Source of the DNA: Capsulimonas sp. | Lineage (GTDB): Bacteria > Armatimonadota > Armatimonadia > Armatimonadales > Capsulimonadaceae | DNA: 5,498 nt | NCBI GenBank assembly: GCA_025963815.1 | Contig: JAOQAA010000113.1 | Span: 1 to 5,498, forward strand | Direction: 5' to 3' | Shown: in pieces, positions 4,574 to 5,498 of the stretch | Position numbering within the stretch: position 1 is the stretch's first letter | Layout of the letters: each line of letters begins with the position of its first letter | Notes under the pieces: model-generated | The model's database searches: none | Told to the model about the DNA's origin: nothing | What the model saw: the letters and a program-made list of their open reading frames with translations, nothing else | Program-made: the position numbers and the translations under genes

Positions 4574-5498
4574 TTAATGACCGACGATCTGGACGCCATT
4601 GATCGGGGCGCGCAGATAGGCGTCGGTGGAGGAGACCGGCGTCGCGGACAGTGTGAAGCTGGAGCCGTTCAGAGTTCCAAACCGGGCATAATTGCCCGCC
4701 GAGCCGTTTGCCTGCGTGTATGTCCCATTGAAGTCGGTGTTGACGGCGTCGGTCACCTGGACACTGGATGCGCCGATGGTGTATTTATAAACACGAGAAG
4801 CGCCCCCATTGGAGCCGTCGCTATAGACGTAGACATCGTAGCCATGGCTTGTGTAGTACCCAGGAAGTCCCGAGACCGTGACGGTGGTGGTGGAGCCGCT
4901 GTAGGTATCGAGGTATCCCTTCATCATGCGTTTGCCGCCCGCCGTGTCCGTAATCCCGGTGGAGTAAATGCTGCTCGCATTCCAGGACGCCGACGCGCCG
5001 GTCGATGCGCCGGCGCTGTCGATCAGACCGGCTCCGCTACCCGTCTGTCCCAGAACGCTGTTCCAGTTGACCACCCCCACGGCGCCCGCAGTTTCAGCCC
5101 CGCCCATCGCCGTTCCGCCGCCGACAAAGTCGAGACTGATGATGTGCGGCGCGGAGACCTTGATCAGCCGGCAGGCGTGCGCGGCGAGAGAGGCGCTGTA
5201 GCTGCCGTTTGCCATGGTATCCGTGTTCGCCCAGACATCGTGGACCTGCAGATTGCCGCTAAGGCCGATGGCGCTCCAAGTGACGCCCACATTAGCCGTG
5301 CTTCCGGCCAGGTTATAGAGACCAACGGTGCGGGTACCGTCTCCGTTATCCGTGGACCAGACCTGGGAGTTACCACTTTGGATCTGCTTGGCGACGCGTC
5401 CGGCCTGATCCAAGGCGATGACGAAGGGGTTCGTGAGCAGCGAAAGTCCGTAGCTGTCCAGAAGGTAAAGATCGTCGCCGGTATAGAGCGGCGAACAT
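4574..5498 (-). CDS. Glycoside hydrolase family 27 (alpha-galactosidase-like), C-terminal part, with an extra C-terminal domain; 5' end outside window
   Basis: The last 307 codons are visible and the frame is open to the right edge, so the start lies outside. Residues 2-31 of the visible part, SPLYTGDDL and then LSLLTNPFVIALDQ, are the end of the GH27 catalytic barrel (compare SPL-x3-NDL and LLTN-x-EVIAVDQD in alpha-galactosidases). Residues about 38-115 (QVWSTDNGDGTRTVGLYNLA, VTWSAIGLSG, VHDVWANTD, HACRLIKV) match the C-terminal antiparallel beta-sandwich of that family. The catalytic aspartates would be further upstream. The usual family ends here, but this protein continues with about 190 residues (118-307; LDFVGGGTAMGG, AGAVGVVNWNSV, DVYVYSDG, ends INGVQIVGH) forming a beta-rich module. 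I know this type only as an unnamed C-terminal module of secreted proteins in Planctomycetes, Verrucomicrobia and Armatimonadota; carbohydrate binding is a guess. GH27 enzymes release terminal alpha-galactose (some N-acetylgalactosamine or beta-arabinopyranose). Confidence 0.82.
   Translation of the reverse strand, partial: CSPLYTGDDLYLLDSYGLSLLTNPFVIALDQAGRVAKQIQSGNSQVWSTDNGDGTRTVGLYNLAGSTANVGVTWSAIGLSGNLQVHDVWANTDTMANGSYSASLAAHACRLIKVSAPHIISLDFVGGGTAMGGAETAGAVGVVNWNSVLGQTGSGAGLIDSAGASTGASASWNASSIYSTGITDTAGGKRMMKGYLDTYSGSTTTVTVSGLPGYYTSHGYDVYVYSDGSNGGASRVYKYTIGASSVQVTDAVNTDFNGTYTQANGSAGNYARFGTLNGSSFTLSATPVSSTDAYLRAPINGVQIVGH

Noticed and set aside
1..5498. Search for tRNA, rRNA, CRISPR arrays, insertion sequences and phage genes
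   Set aside because: I saw no spaced direct repeats of CRISPR type, no transposase or integrase motif, no terminal inverted repeats with target duplications, and no tRNA-like cloverleaf or rRNA core sequence.

Overview
The window looks like part of a chromosome from a Gram-negative-type environmental bacterium, most likely an Armatimonadota member close to Capsulimonas. The main clue is the first gene: a type IV pilin-like protein whose N-terminus ([19 protein letters not shown], then [13 protein letters not shown] and SCASNMKQ) is the form that is heavily duplicated in Armatimonadota and, slightly differently, in Planctomycetes and Verrucomicrobia. This placement is inference from sequence style; no marker gene is present. 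The coding DNA is GC-rich and the two main intergenic regions are AT-rich.

All five genes read on the minus strand, so transcription runs from high to low coordinates. From right to left: (1) the 3' part of a glycoside hydrolase family 27 (alpha-galactosidase-like) gene, cut by the right window edge, carrying an extra C-terminal beta-rich domain; (2) an intergenic region of about 310 bases with a hairpin, an AT-rich block, a perfect consensus sigma70-type promoter, two overlapping LacI-family-type operators and a leader of about 150 nt; (3) a secreted protein with two fibronectin type III domains and an unrecognised C-terminal half; (4) a secreted protein of unknown function, 67 bases downstream and probably co-transcribed; (5) a spacer with two strong tandem hairpins; (6) an exported PQQ/BamB-like beta-propeller protein ending in a terminator; (7) a second regulatory region with another perfect TTGACA-N17-TATAAT promoter and two LacI-type operators 40 bases apart; (8) the start of the pilin-like gene, which runs off the left edge.

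The most notable signal is regulatory. The two intergenic promoters share one architecture: perfect -35 and -10 hexamers with a 17-base spacer, an AT-rich upstream stretch, a LacI/GalR-type operator on the predicted start site (13 of 14 bases identical between the two loci), a second operator further downstream, and a structured leader of about 140-150 nt. This suggests that one LacI-family, probably sugar-responsive, repressor controls both the Fn3-led secreted-protein genes and the pilin-like gene, next to a carbohydrate-active enzyme. The regulator itself is not in the window. Most of the products are predicted to be exported or surface proteins, so the region fits a polysaccharide-responsive cell-surface or secretome locus.
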